Source: an uncultured Candidatus Melainabacteria bacterium
GTDB taxonomy: Bacteria; Cyanobacteriota; Vampirovibrionia; Gastranaerophilales; Gastranaerophilaceae
DNA: 57,042 nt
Assembly: GCA_947090755.1 (NCBI GenBank)
Contig: CAMUPF010000010.1
Span: forward strand, 1-57,042
Direction of reading: 5' to 3'
Below the pieces are notes generated by a model. The model searched no databases. It had not been told where the DNA came from and saw only the letters and a program-made list of their open reading frames with translations. The position numbers were made by a program, and so were the translations under genes. How positions within the stretch are numbered: position 1 is the first letter of the stretch; every line of letters starts with the position of its first letter. Below, piece after piece: positions 49,094 to 57,042 of the stretch.

Positions 49094-50398
49094 TTAAAAC
49101 TCCATAATAGGAATGTCTGCCATTTCCTCATAATCATCAGAGGTAACTGTATTTGGCGCCTGAGCCTCAGGTTCAAGCCCGCGTTCCACGATTTCCGGTT
49201 CTTTATCGACTAAAGTTTTATCAGCAACCGTAACATCGCGTCCGATTGATGTTGAAATCAAACGTATTGCCTGTTCGGTCGGTGAACCTTCTGCGTTTAC
49301 TATTTCTTGAATTTCGTAGGATTTCCAATCATCAGGAAGTTCATCAATAGTTGTATAGCCTTTTTCTTCAGTTCCGTCAAGGCGTTTATCCGCTTCGTTC
49401 AACAGAATGTCTGTAACGTAAGTTTCTTGGGTTTCGAAGTGGCATGGAAGAACGATTTTGTTACCAATAATCTCTTCAGGGTCACGATTGTCGTGCGCTT
49501 TCAGAAGTTCTGCTGCAACGTGAAGGTGGCCTATTTCGTGGTAAAGGAATTCTTCCCAGATAGATTTCAACTTATCATCGACTTCGTCTTTATAGCAGTT
49601 GTAGTACGTACAAACCTCTGTAAACTCGTGGAGAAGAAGTTTTTCCCATACTGTTTCGTTCGGGTCAATAAGTGACTCGTACATAGTAACGTGTTCTTCT
49701 TCCACGTCGCAAATTTCGCCGTACATTCTGCGCAAATCGTCGTTTCCGTACATCATACCGTGTTCTGCGTAGAAGTTGTGTGTTTGCTGTTCGCCTGCGA
49801 CAAGTGTTAAAATATTAACTTTTGTCTGTACTGACGCGGTATCTTTATCATAGTGATTTCTTAAACGCATAGCGTTACAGTTGTGGTGATTTTGCGTCGG
49901 TCGGCTGACCACTACGTCGGTCATTCCCTGTAAAATACTATCCGGATTGATTCCGTGAACCATATAAGCCCATTGGCTATATCTGTAAAGATGGTCAAAG
50001 TCTTCTAACAAACCAAAGTTAAAGGTTTCACGAACGTAATCATCAGGTTCGTTTTGTGCAAGCCAAGCAGTTAAATCGACTGCAACCTGTTCATAGCCAA
50101 GAGTGGTTTCTAAAACATTCTGACATGCAGGTGTAAGCCAGTTTACTGTTGTCTGGTGCATATCTTCGATTCTGCGCGAATAAGCAAGAATCTTTTTAAC
50201 CTCAGGATCCGGACACAAGCGTGCAAGGTTATGTTTAAAGTTCCACGCCTCGACTTCAATACCGTTCATAAGAATTTGACGTGTTCTTGAATAGCAGTCA
50301 ACCTCGTGTTTGTCAAACGGTCTTTTAACAATGTCATGCCAGCTTCTAAGCTGTTTTTCCAAAGGTACTCCCTTTTCTTTAAGTGGATTAAAGTTCAT
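49094..50398 (-). CDS. Ferritin-like (di-iron) domain protein of unknown function
   Basis: I recognise only a ferritin/rubrerythrin-like helical bundle in this protein of 434 residues: LLEDFDHLYRYSQWAYM, LVAGEQQTHNFYAEHG, CDVEEEHVTMYESLI, LLHEFTEVCTYY and FLYHEIGHLHVAAELLKAHD. These repeated ExxH and E...H pairs could bind two iron atoms. The C-terminal 80 residues are acidic and probably disordered. It lies 10 nt after the barrel gene at 50409 on the same strand. A long perfect hairpin (49054-49070/49075-49091) follows the gene and may end the transcript. The enzyme activity, if any, is unknown. Confidence 0.7.
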   Translation of the reverse strand: MNFNPLKEKGVPLEKQLRSWHDIVKRPFDKHEVDCYSRTRQILMNGIEVEAWNFKHNLARLCPDPEVKKILAYSRRIEDMHQTTVNWLTPACQNVLETTLGYEQVAVDLTAWLAQNEPDDYVRETFNFGLLEDFDHLYRYSQWAYMVHGINPDSILQGMTDVVVSRPTQNHHNCNAMRLRNHYDKDTASVQTKVNILTLVAGEQQTHNFYAEHGMMYGNDDLRRMYGEICDVEEEHVTMYESLIDPNETVWEKLLLHEFTEVCTYYNCYKDEVDDKLKSIWEEFLYHEIGHLHVAAELLKAHDNRDPEEIIGNKIVLPCHFETQETYVTDILLNEADKRLDGTEEKGYTTIDELPDDWKSYEIQEIVNAEGSPTEQAIRLISTSIGRDVTVADKTLVDKEPEIVERGLEPEAQAPNTVTSDDYEEMADIPIMEF

Positions 50399-50408
50399 AA
50401 TATCTCCT

Positions 50409-51740
50409 TTATAAGTTCAAGGCGTGGGCGAACAATTCCCCTGCCTTTTTGTTGTAATATCTGCCATCCTCACCGGCAAAAAGATTCTGCCAGTGACTTA
50501 ACGCTGTTCCGTCTGTAGAATATGACGGGTTTGTCATCATCAAATGATGGGTATTTGTGTCATATCGAAGCGGGAACAAATCTCCCATCTGCATAAAACT
50601 CGGAAGTTTGTCACTTGCAAGATAGAAGCCGAAAAGCGCCGTATTTATACGATTTAAGCGTTGCTCGTAAGACATTCCGCCTTCATGATTATCGTTTGAA
50701 ACCTCTACTCCGGGGGCGTATACCCTGCAATATTTAAGTTTTTCAGAAAGTTCACGAACCGCATAAAAATCATCGCCGGAAATATAATCGGTACCGGCAT
50801 TCAAGCCCATAAACCTGTAGCGTTCAAAGTCATCCGTACTTTTTTCACCGACAAACGAAATGCAAGGATTGCAGGATCGTTTTCGGATTTCGTGTAAAAT
50901 ATACTGCATCTGGCCATATTGCGGAAGCGCCCCGACGCCTTGATAATTCCCCATATCGTACCCGCCAATGTGTTTAGCCGAATCAATAAACATACATTCA
51001 AACCCGAGGTTCATAAGTTTTACACATTCATTTATATAAAGCTCTGTATGTTCCGGATTATCCCACGAAAATCCGATATCGACTGTCGGAGTACCGATTT
51101 TAATTTGATCGGCCGAAATAACATGCCGGAATCCCGTTTTTATCCCCCTGAAATGCGCTAAGTCATTAAACGCTTTCAATTGCTCCTCGGGCGAAATTTT
51201 ATCAACAATCGAATAATCTATAACATTATCGCTATAAGTAGTATTCAGCCGGATTCCGTAAATAGAATTTTCTTCAAACGGGCCTTTTTCGTACGCGTCG
51301 CCGAAAATATTCTGCCAGATTTGCGACAGAATAACACAATTCGCCCAGCTTTTAGCCGACGGCGGGATCGCAGGCAAAAGCTTTATACAGCTATGGATTC
51401 CCATACACGTACAGCCATAATCCATATAAGCAATCGCACGGTTATTGAGTTCTATATAATTTGCAAGTCGGCCCCAGTTATGCCCGTAGTTCGGCGACTC
51501 GATATAATCAGGAAAATCTTCGTAAAAAATACCTCCCTCAGACAGCGTTACAATAATATCTACAGCTTCTTTCACGGAAAGTTTTAACAAATCCGCAGGA
51601 ACGATATTCGCTAGCCAGCGCTTATTATACGCTCCGCGAATTCCGTGAAACGCAATATACTCAGAGTATTCATCCCTATTTAATTTTGTATTTTCACCCA
51701 AAGCTTTTAAAAGCTTGTTTACAACATTCGTATGTTCCAT
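50409..51740 (-). CDS. Hypothetical protein, possibly alpha/beta barrel
   Basis: I do not recognise this protein of 443 residues. The alternation of strands and helices (GFECMFIDSAKHIGGYD, NPCISFVGEKSTDDFERYR, GTDYISGDDFYAV, YCRVYAPGVEVSNDNHEGG) suggests a TIM-barrel-like enzyme, perhaps acting on a sugar or nucleotide. A Cys-containing motif CTCMGIHSCIKLLPA is notable. No signal peptide. First gene of a two-gene operon with the ferritin-like protein. ATG with a weak upstream RBS (AGGAG-like CTCCTGT on the other strand). Confidence 0.65.
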   Translation of the reverse strand: MEHTNVVNKLLKALGENTKLNRDEYSEYIAFHGIRGAYNKRWLANIVPADLLKLSVKEAVDIIVTLSEGGIFYEDFPDYIESPNYGHNWGRLANYIELNNRAIAYMDYGCTCMGIHSCIKLLPAIPPSAKSWANCVILSQIWQNIFGDAYEKGPFEENSIYGIRLNTTYSDNVIDYSIVDKISPEEQLKAFNDLAHFRGIKTGFRHVISADQIKIGTPTVDIGFSWDNPEHTELYINECVKLMNLGFECMFIDSAKHIGGYDMGNYQGVGALPQYGQMQYILHEIRKRSCNPCISFVGEKSTDDFERYRFMGLNAGTDYISGDDFYAVRELSEKLKYCRVYAPGVEVSNDNHEGGMSYEQRLNRINTALFGFYLASDKLPSFMQMGDLFPLRYDTNTHHLMMTNPSYSTDGTALSHWQNLFAGEDGRYYNKKAGELFAHALNL

Positions 51741-51795
51741 ACAGGAGTTATAAATCTAATACTTATTTAAAACATTCCCCGATTTATTAACGCTA

Positions 51796-51824
51796 TTGAC
51801 TAAGATGAATCAATATTCTAATAT
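51796..51824 (+). promoter_or_regulatory. Promoter of the CxxC protein gene, leaderless
   Basis: TTGACT (51796-51801), a 17-bp spacer, then TAATAT (51819-51824), and an ATG 7 nt later at 51832. The geometry is identical to the hipBA promoter, so transcription should start at or next to the start codon. Confidence 0.6.
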
Positions 51825-51831
51825 AAAAATT

Positions 51832-52386
51832 ATGAATGAAACGAACGGATTTCTCTGGGAACGCAGACCGCAAAATTTATGTAAAAAATGCGGGAAATGC
51901 TGCAGAGTCGCAACAACATCAAAAAGTTATACAGAACTTCAGGAACTCGCTAAAGCCGGCGATCAAGGGGCATGCGATTTTCTGGAGCTTTTTGAGCCAT
52001 ACGAAACAATAGAAGAGGCTATGCTTGTTGACAGGGCAACCGTTGAACATATCGGGTACGACAAGAATACAACCTTCTACCGCTGTCGTTTTCTTCAAAA
52101 AAATAACCTTTGTTCCCGTTACGATACCAGAAAGGATTTATGCCGCCATTGTCCTGCAACAGCGTTTTCACTGGTTCCTCCGGGCTGCGGCTTCACAGAT
52201 TGGCTCCACGAAGAACAACAAAAAATTATCGACAAAGTTAAAGCACTTAAAGCCGAAAAATACTCATACCAACAGGAACTTAAGGGTGAATGTTCAGAGC
52301 ACAAGCGTATTATGCTTAATAAATTAATCGCCTCTATCGACACATATATTAACAATTATTCAAAATACGGCGCACAAAACTGGTAG
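51832..52386 (+). CDS. YkgJ-type CxxCxxCC cluster-binding protein
   Basis: The protein of 184 residues has the Cys-rich motif QNLCKKCGKCCRVATT near the N-terminus and a second set CRFLQKNNLCSRYDTRKDLCRHCP, as in the YkgJ/UPF0153 family that binds zinc or an iron-sulfur cluster. Function unknown. A longer frame from 51796 exists, but its first codons are the -35 and -10 boxes, so the ATG at 51832 is the likely start with a leaderless mRNA. Divergent from the barrel gene at 50409. Confidence 0.83.
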   Translation: MNETNGFLWERRPQNLCKKCGKCCRVATTSKSYTELQELAKAGDQGACDFLELFEPYETIEEAMLVDRATVEHIGYDKNTTFYRCRFLQKNNLCSRYDTRKDLCRHCPATAFSLVPPGCGFTDWLHEEQQKIIDKVKALKAEKYSYQQELKGECSEHKRIMLNKLIASIDTYINNYSKYGAQNW

Positions 52387-52469
52387 TTTTATTGAAAACG
52401 TATATATGATTTCAATAATATTTAAATACGATTTTCACATTCGTTAACATGTGTGCCCTGTTAAGCAAT

Positions 52470-52482
52470 CCCCCCCCCCCCC
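52470..52482. repeat. Run of 13 C upstream of the lipoprotein gene
   Basis: A 13-nt homopolymer in a very AT-rich intergenic region, 48 bp before the ATG at 52531. Its length is likely unstable during replication. It may sit between promoter elements or in the 5' leader; TTGAAA at 52394-52399 is a possible -35. A short upstream frame (ATG 52449) also crosses it. Confidence 0.8.
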
Positions 52483-52530
52483 GAAGACTTTATATGAATG
52501 TAAGGTATATTAAATAAAGGGGATACGATT

Positions 52531-53610
52531 ATGGGATTAAAAGCATTAGGCAAAGTTTTGAATGCAGGTAAACAATTTTTTAGAAACGGTGCTGCCGCAA
52601 GAACAGCCAAAAATTTCAAACCGACAATAAATTTTAAAGGTGCAAACGGAATGCGCGCAGCAATGTTCGGCACAATCGGTGCAGCAGCACTTGGCGGAAC
52701 ATTAGCCTCTTGCAGCCAGCAGGAAGATTATTACAATGATTTGACCGGCAAGCATGAAGTAACAATGAACTTAGAAAAACGCTCTATTCCAACGCGAAGA
52801 GATACTATTTATCAAGACAGAGTGGTCCGCGATACGACATATCTTCCGGGGGAAGTTGTAAGGGATACTGTCTTCATTGATAGACCGGGCGAAACCGTAA
52901 GAGATACCGTATATCTTCCTGGTGAGGTTGTCAGGGATACCGTTTTTCAGGATAGAATCGTTCATGATACAATTACAGTAAAACTTCCTGGTGAAATAAT
53001 TGAGGTTCCAACAAACCCTGAGTACAAAGGCGAACCTGAACCGGTTTTAGACAGAATTACAAATATTTTAACACCGGGTGAAGACACAGACGGAACAACA
53101 GTGTTGATGAAAGGCATGAAAATGTTTGAACAACACGCAATTGAAGGCAGATTTGACGGTCCGAATACAAGTGAAAAACAACAGGTTTACGGCCTTCACG
53201 TTGTAGACATGGAAGACGACCATAACCCTACCACTTATGTAAAACAAATGAAAATCGGCAAAACAACTTTCAACGGTAAGGATGCGGTTACCTGCGATAT
53301 CATCCCACCATACCAAGGACGCGAAAAACAAAAATACTTAGATATGAACGCCGGCGACTGGAACATTTTCGGGGCAAAAAGAATTGTACTCGTTCCGGAT
53401 GAAGCAAACAATTGCGTCCGCAAGTTCGTACAGGGTTCTGACGGCAAATATACACAAGAAGGTTATATTTACCGTGATGAACACGGACACGTAAAAGAAA
53501 AGAACGGCTTAGAAGGCGGTCAATTCTGGGAACAAAAAATTGAAAATCTTCAATTTATCAACTCCAAAAGATTCCTCAACGAATTACATCCGAACAGCTA
53601 CGGAAAATAA
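52531..53610 (+). CDS. Lipoprotein-like protein with RDT repeats
   Basis: The protein of 359 residues has a lipobox-like LGGTLASC (Cys near residue 61) after an unusually long N-region and a hydrophobic helix (AAMFGTIGAAALGGTLA). Next comes a repeat region (about 85-150): VVRDTTYLPG, VVRDTVFIDRPG, TVRDTVYLPG, VVRDTVFQDR, IVHDTITVKLPG. The rest (160-359) is unrecognised. RBS AAAGGGGA precedes the ATG. The repeats resemble stalk or coiled-coil spacers that hold a domain off the membrane. Ends at a strong terminator. Expression may vary with the upstream poly-C tract. Confidence 0.78.
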   Translation: MGLKALGKVLNAGKQFFRNGAAARTAKNFKPTINFKGANGMRAAMFGTIGAAALGGTLASCSQQEDYYNDLTGKHEVTMNLEKRSIPTRRDTIYQDRVVRDTTYLPGEVVRDTVFIDRPGETVRDTVYLPGEVVRDTVFQDRIVHDTITVKLPGEIIEVPTNPEYKGEPEPVLDRITNILTPGEDTDGTTVLMKGMKMFEQHAIEGRFDGPNTSEKQQVYGLHVVDMEDDHNPTTYVKQMKIGKTTFNGKDAVTCDIIPPYQGREKQKYLDMNAGDWNIFGAKRIVLVPDEANNCVRKFVQGSDGKYTQEGYIYRDEHGHVKEKNGLEGGQFWEQKIENLQFINSKRFLNELHPNSYGK

Positions 53611-53632
53611 TAGAAAAATTTAAACATTCAAG

Positions 53633-53665
53633 GCGGATACCTTTAAAAAAAGGTATCCGCTTTTT
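53633..53665 (+). terminator. Terminator of the lipoprotein gene
   Basis: Stem GCGGATACCTTT/AAAGGTATCCGC followed by five T residues on the + strand. Confidence 0.9.
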
Positions 53666-53688
53666 GCTGTATTATCCACCTTAACCCC

Positions 53689-53717
53689 TTGCAGTTTTTT
53701 TATTTTCCCTGTATGAT
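53689..53717 (+). promoter_or_regulatory. Possible clpC promoter
   Basis: TTGCAG, a 17-bp spacer and TATGAT, 32 nt before the clpC ATG at 53750, with a GGAG RBS just before the start. The -35 is a weak match. No CtsR- or HrcA-type operator is obvious nearby. Confidence 0.45.
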
Positions 53718-53749
53718 TAAATATAAATAAGAGAGAATAGGAGCATACT

Positions 53750-56254
53750 ATGTTTGAACGTTTTACGGAAAAAGCAATAAAAGTAATAATGCTTGCTCAG
53801 GAAGAAGCGCGCCGCTTAGGACATAACTTTGTCGGCACAGAACAGGTTCTTCTCGGGCTTATAGGCGAAGGTACGGGCGTTGCAGCCAAAGCGCTTAAAT
53901 CAATGGGCGTTAACCTCAAAGACGCGAGAGCCGAAGTTGAAAAAATTATCGGCCGCGGTTCAGGTTTTGTTGCGGTTGAAATCCCTTTCACACCGCGCGC
54001 AAAAAGAGTCCTTGAACTTTCATGGGATGAAGCAAGACAACTCGGCCACAACTACATCGGCACCGAACACCTTTTACTCGGCCTTATTAGAGAAGGTGAA
54101 GGCGTTGCCGCAAGAGTTCTTGAGAACTTAAGCGTTGACCTTAACAAAGTAAGAACAAACGTAGTTAAAATGCTCGGCGAAACAAAAACTACAACCTCCG
54201 GTTCCGGTTCAACCACAACCTCAGGCTCATCCTCAAGTTCTTCTCAAAGCAAGGCAAAAACTCCTAGCCTTGACGAATTTGGCCGCGATTTAACATTGGC
54301 CGCTCAAGAACTTAGACTTGACCCTGTTGTAGGCCGCGAAAAAGAAATTGAACGCGTTATTCAAATCTTAGCAAGAAGAACTAAAAACAACCCTGTTCTT
54401 ATCGGTGAACCGGGTGTTGGTAAAACAGCTGTCGCAGAAGGACTTGCAAGCAGAATCGTTAATGCGGAAGTTCCGGATATCCTTGATGGCAAAAAAGTTA
54501 TACAGCTTGATATGGGCTTACTCGTTGCCGGTACTAAATACCGCGGCGAATTTGAAGAACGCTTGAAAAAAATTATGGACGAAATCCGTCAAGCCGGTAA
54601 TGTAATCCTTGTTATTGACGAAATGCACACCCTCATCGGTGCAGGCGCCGCAGAAGGTGCAATCGACGCGGCTAACATCCTTAAACCGGCGCTTTCAAGA
54701 GGCGAAATTCAGGTTATCGGTGCAACAACACTTGATGAATACAGAAAATACGTTGAAAAGGATTCCGCATTAGAACGCCGTTTCCAAACAGTTATCATCG
54801 ACGAACCGTCCGTTGACGAATCTATCGAAATCATCAAAGGCTTGAAACCTAAATACGAAGAACACCACGGCTTAATAATCTCTGACAGCGCAATCGAAGC
54901 AGCTGTTAAATTGTCAAGCAAATACATTACTGACAGATTCTTACCGGATAAAGCAATCGACGTAATCGACGAAGCAAGTTCTAAAGTTCGTCTTAAAGTT
55001 TCAACCCTCTCTCCGGAAGGCAAAGAACTCGAAAAAGAACTTAAAGACTTAATCAAAGAAAAAGAAAACGCAATCCGTAATCAGGAATTTGAACGCGCTT
55101 CACAACTTCGTGATGAAGAAGCTGACATGAAAGAACGTATTCGCGAAATGGCTCAACAATACAGAGAAGAACACGAAGCAAATAAACCAACCGTTACAGA
55201 AGAAGATGTTGCAACAGTTATCGCAACAATGACAGGCGTTCCGGTTACAAAACTTACAGAAGGCGAAAGCGAAAGACTTCTTAACCTTGAAAAAACATTG
55301 CACGATAGAGTTATCGGTCAAAACGACGCTGTTGTGGCAATTTCAAAAGCTATCCGCCGCGCACGTGTCGGCTTAAAAAGCCCTAACAGACCTATCGGAA
55401 GCTTTATCTTCTGCGGACCTACCGGTGTTGGTAAAACTGAACTTGCCAAAGCTCTTGCAGAAGCGATTTTCGGCTCTGAAGACAATATGATTCGTGTTGA
55501 TATGTCAGAGTTTATGGAAAAACATTCAACCGCAAAACTTATCGGTTCACCTCCGGGCTACGTTGGTTACGATGATGGCGGTCACTTAACAGAATTGGTT
55601 CGCAAAAAACCTTATTCTGTAATCCTCTTTGACGAAATCGAAAAAGCACACCCTGATGTATTCAACATCATGTTGCAAATCCTTGATGACGGTCGTTTGA
55701 CAGACGCAAAAGGACGCTACATTAACTTCAAAAACACAGTAATCATTATGACATCAAACGTTGGTGCAAGTATGATTACCACAACGTCAAGACTCGGATT
55801 CTCAACCTCATCTGATGAGTCAAAAGACAAGTACGAAAAACTCAAAGACACTGTTTCTGAAGAAATGAAAAAAGCGTTCAGACCGGAATTCTTAAACCGT
55901 ATCGACGAAACAATCGTCTTTGCACACCTTTCACAAGAAGAAATCCGACAAATCGTTGACTTGATGCTTAAAGATTTGTTCAAACGTCTTGCAGAAAGAG
56001 AACTTTCAGTAGAAGTTACGGACGAAGTAAAAGACCATCTTGCAAAAGACGGCTACTCAGAAGCTTACGGTGCAAGACCGCTGAGAAGATTGATTCAACG
56101 TAAGATTGAAGATATGCTTGCAGAAGAAATTCTGTCAGGCAAATACTCAGCCGGTGACACAATCCGGATGACACTTGTTGACGACAAAATTGCTTTTGAA
56201 AAAGCGACAAAACGCAAAAGCAGAGCGAAAGCCGCTGTTGCAGAAGAAGAATAA
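53750..56254 (+). CDS. clpC: ATP-dependent Clp protease ATP-binding subunit ClpC
   Basis: AAA+ unfoldase that feeds substrates to ClpP. The protein of 834 residues is full length. The N-terminal double Clp repeat contains [20 protein letters not shown] and [20 protein letters not shown]. The first AAA domain has Walker [14 protein letters not shown] and Walker [14 protein letters not shown]. The UVR-like coiled M domain contains [22 protein letters not shown]. The second AAA domain has Walker [18 protein letters not shown] and Walker [17 protein letters not shown] Ser/Thr/Gly-rich linker (about 145-165) follows the N-domain. This is the ClpC form found in Cyanobacteria and Firmicutes. Single gene. 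Confidence 0.97.
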   Translation: MFERFTEKAIKVIMLAQEEARRLGHNFVGTEQVLLGLIGEGTGVAAKALKSMGVNLKDARAEVEKIIGRGSGFVAVEIPFTPRAKRVLELSWDEARQLGHNYIGTEHLLLGLIREGEGVAARVLENLSVDLNKVRTNVVKMLGETKTTTSGSGSTTTSGSSSSSSQSKAKTPSLDEFGRDLTLAAQELRLDPVVGREKEIERVIQILARRTKNNPVLIGEPGVGKTAVAEGLASRIVNAEVPDILDGKKVIQLDMGLLVAGTKYRGEFEERLKKIMDEIRQAGNVILVIDEMHTLIGAGAAEGAIDAANILKPALSRGEIQVIGATTLDEYRKYVEKDSALERRFQTVIIDEPSVDESIEIIKGLKPKYEEHHGLIISDSAIEAAVKLSSKYITDRFLPDKAIDVIDEASSKVRLKVSTLSPEGKELEKELKDLIKEKENAIRNQEFERASQLRDEEADMKERIREMAQQYREEHEANKPTVTEEDVATVIATMTGVPVTKLTEGESERLLNLEKTLHDRVIGQNDAVVAISKAIRRARVGLKSPNRPIGSFIFCGPTGVGKTELAKALAEAIFGSEDNMIRVDMSEFMEKHSTAKLIGSPPGYVGYDDGGHLTELVRKKPYSVILFDEIEKAHPDVFNIMLQILDDGRLTDAKGRYINFKNTVIIMTSNVGASMITTTSRLGFSTSSDESKDKYEKLKDTVSEEMKKAFRPEFLNRIDETIVFAHLSQEEIRQIVDLMLKDLFKRLAERELSVEVTDEVKDHLAKDGYSEAYGARPLRRLIQRKIEDMLAEEILSGKYSAGDTIRMTLVDDKIAFEKATKRKSRAKAAVAEEE

Positions 56255-56282
56255 AAAAAGCTCCCTTTCGGGAGCTTTTTTA
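56255..56282. terminator. Terminator between clpC and pilin-like gene 3
   Basis: Stem AAAAAGCTCCC/GGGAGCTTTTT closing on T residues in both directions, shared by the convergent genes; it overlaps the stop codon of the pilin-like gene. Confidence 0.88.
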
Positions 56283-57042
56283 ACGCTTAACGCATATTGT
56301 ACTGCTCGCAGTATTTATATTCCATGTATATGCGAGTCCCGCATTGGGCTGAACCATCCAGCGTTGCGAAACATTGTTGGTATCAATTGAACTACTCCAT
56401 AACGAACCTGTCCATGTTGTCGTAGCTTTTAATAAATCCTGATTTATTATTATAGACATTAAGTCTTCGCGATTAGGCAATCTGGCATCTTCATCAACGC
56501 CTTTACAAAACCCGAGTGCCTGCGTTCCATTCTGCCAGCCAACTCGAATCCATAAAGGATACGGGGCTACCACCACAGAATCGCTAGGATAAAATACGGT
56601 CATGACCCCAACGTCTTTTCCCACTGTATTCGGGCCTTTATTCCCATTCAAATCATATACAAAATTCACACACATCTTTGGTTGAATTTGAAACTCTACG
56701 GTTTCACCCATATCTCCAACGCAACCTGGATTATAATAAGTCAAAATACTTTCCCCGTTTTGTGTTTCAAAAGCTGCGGCTTTCGTATTTTTGGTTGAAA
56801 AAACAAATGTTCTGGGTCTTCCTTCGCCATACCAGGTTGGAGCGATATACGAGCCGTTAAACATACTATAAAGGCCTACTAACGTATTAGCGACAGGAAT
56901 CTTACTGCCTGCCATATTTGTATAATCCGTCGCAACACCGCAATCTTGCAGGTGGGCGGAATCACAAATATTATTTATCTTTAAGACCTTACTCAACCCC
57001 TCCGTCACAAATGTTTCAGCCGCTGTATCTACGGCTGACGTT
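56280..57042 (-). CDS. Type-IV-pilin-like protein 3 (5' end outside the window)
   Basis: Third member of the pilin-like family. The reading frame stays open to the last base of the window (SAVDTAAETFVTEGLSKVLKI), so the N-terminal helix and any poly-G leader lie beyond it. The visible part has the family landmarks NICDSAHLQDCG, AAAFETQNGESILTYYNPGC, CVNFVYDLNGNKGPNTVGKD and the C-terminal STICVKR. The C-terminal half differs strongly from the other two copies. It is convergent with clpC and shares its terminator. Confidence 0.88.
   Translation of the reverse strand, partial: TSAVDTAAETFVTEGLSKVLKINNICDSAHLQDCGVATDYTNMAGSKIPVANTLVGLYSMFNGSYIAPTWYGEGRPRTFVFSTKNTKAAAFETQNGESILTYYNPGCVGDMGETVEFQIQPKMCVNFVYDLNGNKGPNTVGKDVGVMTVFYPSDSVVVAPYPLWIRVGWQNGTQALGFCKGVDEDARLPNREDLMSIIINQDLLKATTTWTGSLWSSSIDTNNVSQRWMVQPNAGLAYTWNINTASSTICVKR

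Overview
The window looks like a chromosome segment from an uncultured gut-type bacterium of the Gastranaerophilales/Melainabacteria kind (non-photosynthetic relatives of Cyanobacteria). This is inference from gene content, not a database match. The evidence is an AT-rich genome, several type-IV-pilin-like proteins with the leader motif AFTMAEILLS, a flagellar rod operon, stand-alone LuxR-type DNA-binding proteins, a fermentative gene set (ADP-forming acyl-CoA synthetase, iron alcohol dehydrogenase), and standard code usage with TGA as a stop.

Left edge (1-990): the end of a CRISPR array with 36-nt repeats and 30-nt spacers. It is followed by a sequence that can pair with both ends of the repeat, then a hairpin and a U-run, which is the layout of a tracrRNA. 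No cas gene is in the window. Next come a DJ-1/PfpI protein, a small LuxR-type protein, galactose mutarotase and a CreD-like membrane protein (991-4880).

Accessory island (about 4.9-20.06 kb): two very small tyrosine recombinases point outward around an EcoRI-family adenine methyltransferase, a DUF262-HNH protein, an unknown gene and a hipBA toxin-antitoxin pair. A perfect 26-bp inverted repeat flanks a promoter between the left recombinase and the methyltransferase, which makes it a candidate invertible promoter. The island continues with a GHKL ATPase gene that runs tail to tail into a truncated MuB-like gene, a MuA-like transposase, a RhuM-family gene and a restriction-nuclease/STAND NTPase. 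These last genes are separated by copies of one long non-coding module. The island ends at an intact tRNA-Met and a truncated tRNA-Met.

Core region (20.2-57.0 kb): two WYL-type regulators; rpmB; an overlapping operon rmuC-thioesterase-rluB-coaE-purB; a two-component pair followed by a large three-fold-repeated membrane protein; an iron alcohol dehydrogenase; nusB-ftsY-peptidase; a flagellar rod operon; a radical SAM enzyme; an ADP-forming acyl-CoA synthetase; PlsC; ssb with a four-carbon acid sugar kinase and a PdxA-type dehydrogenase; a histidine kinase; tRNA-Cys and tRNA-Val; a ferritin-like/barrel gene pair; a CxxC protein; a repeat-rich lipoprotein; and clpC.

Three themes stand out. (1) Several switchable loci: poly-G/C tracts inside pilin-like leaders and upstream of a lipoprotein gene, plus the candidate invertible promoter. 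(2) Three paralogous pilin-like genes with near-identical N-terminal proteins, divergent DNA and divergent C-termini. (3) Two unrelated repeat families: a short dispersed intergenic repeat with a compensating terminal hairpin, and the long module that separates island cargo genes. All assignments rest on reading motifs by eye; no search was run.
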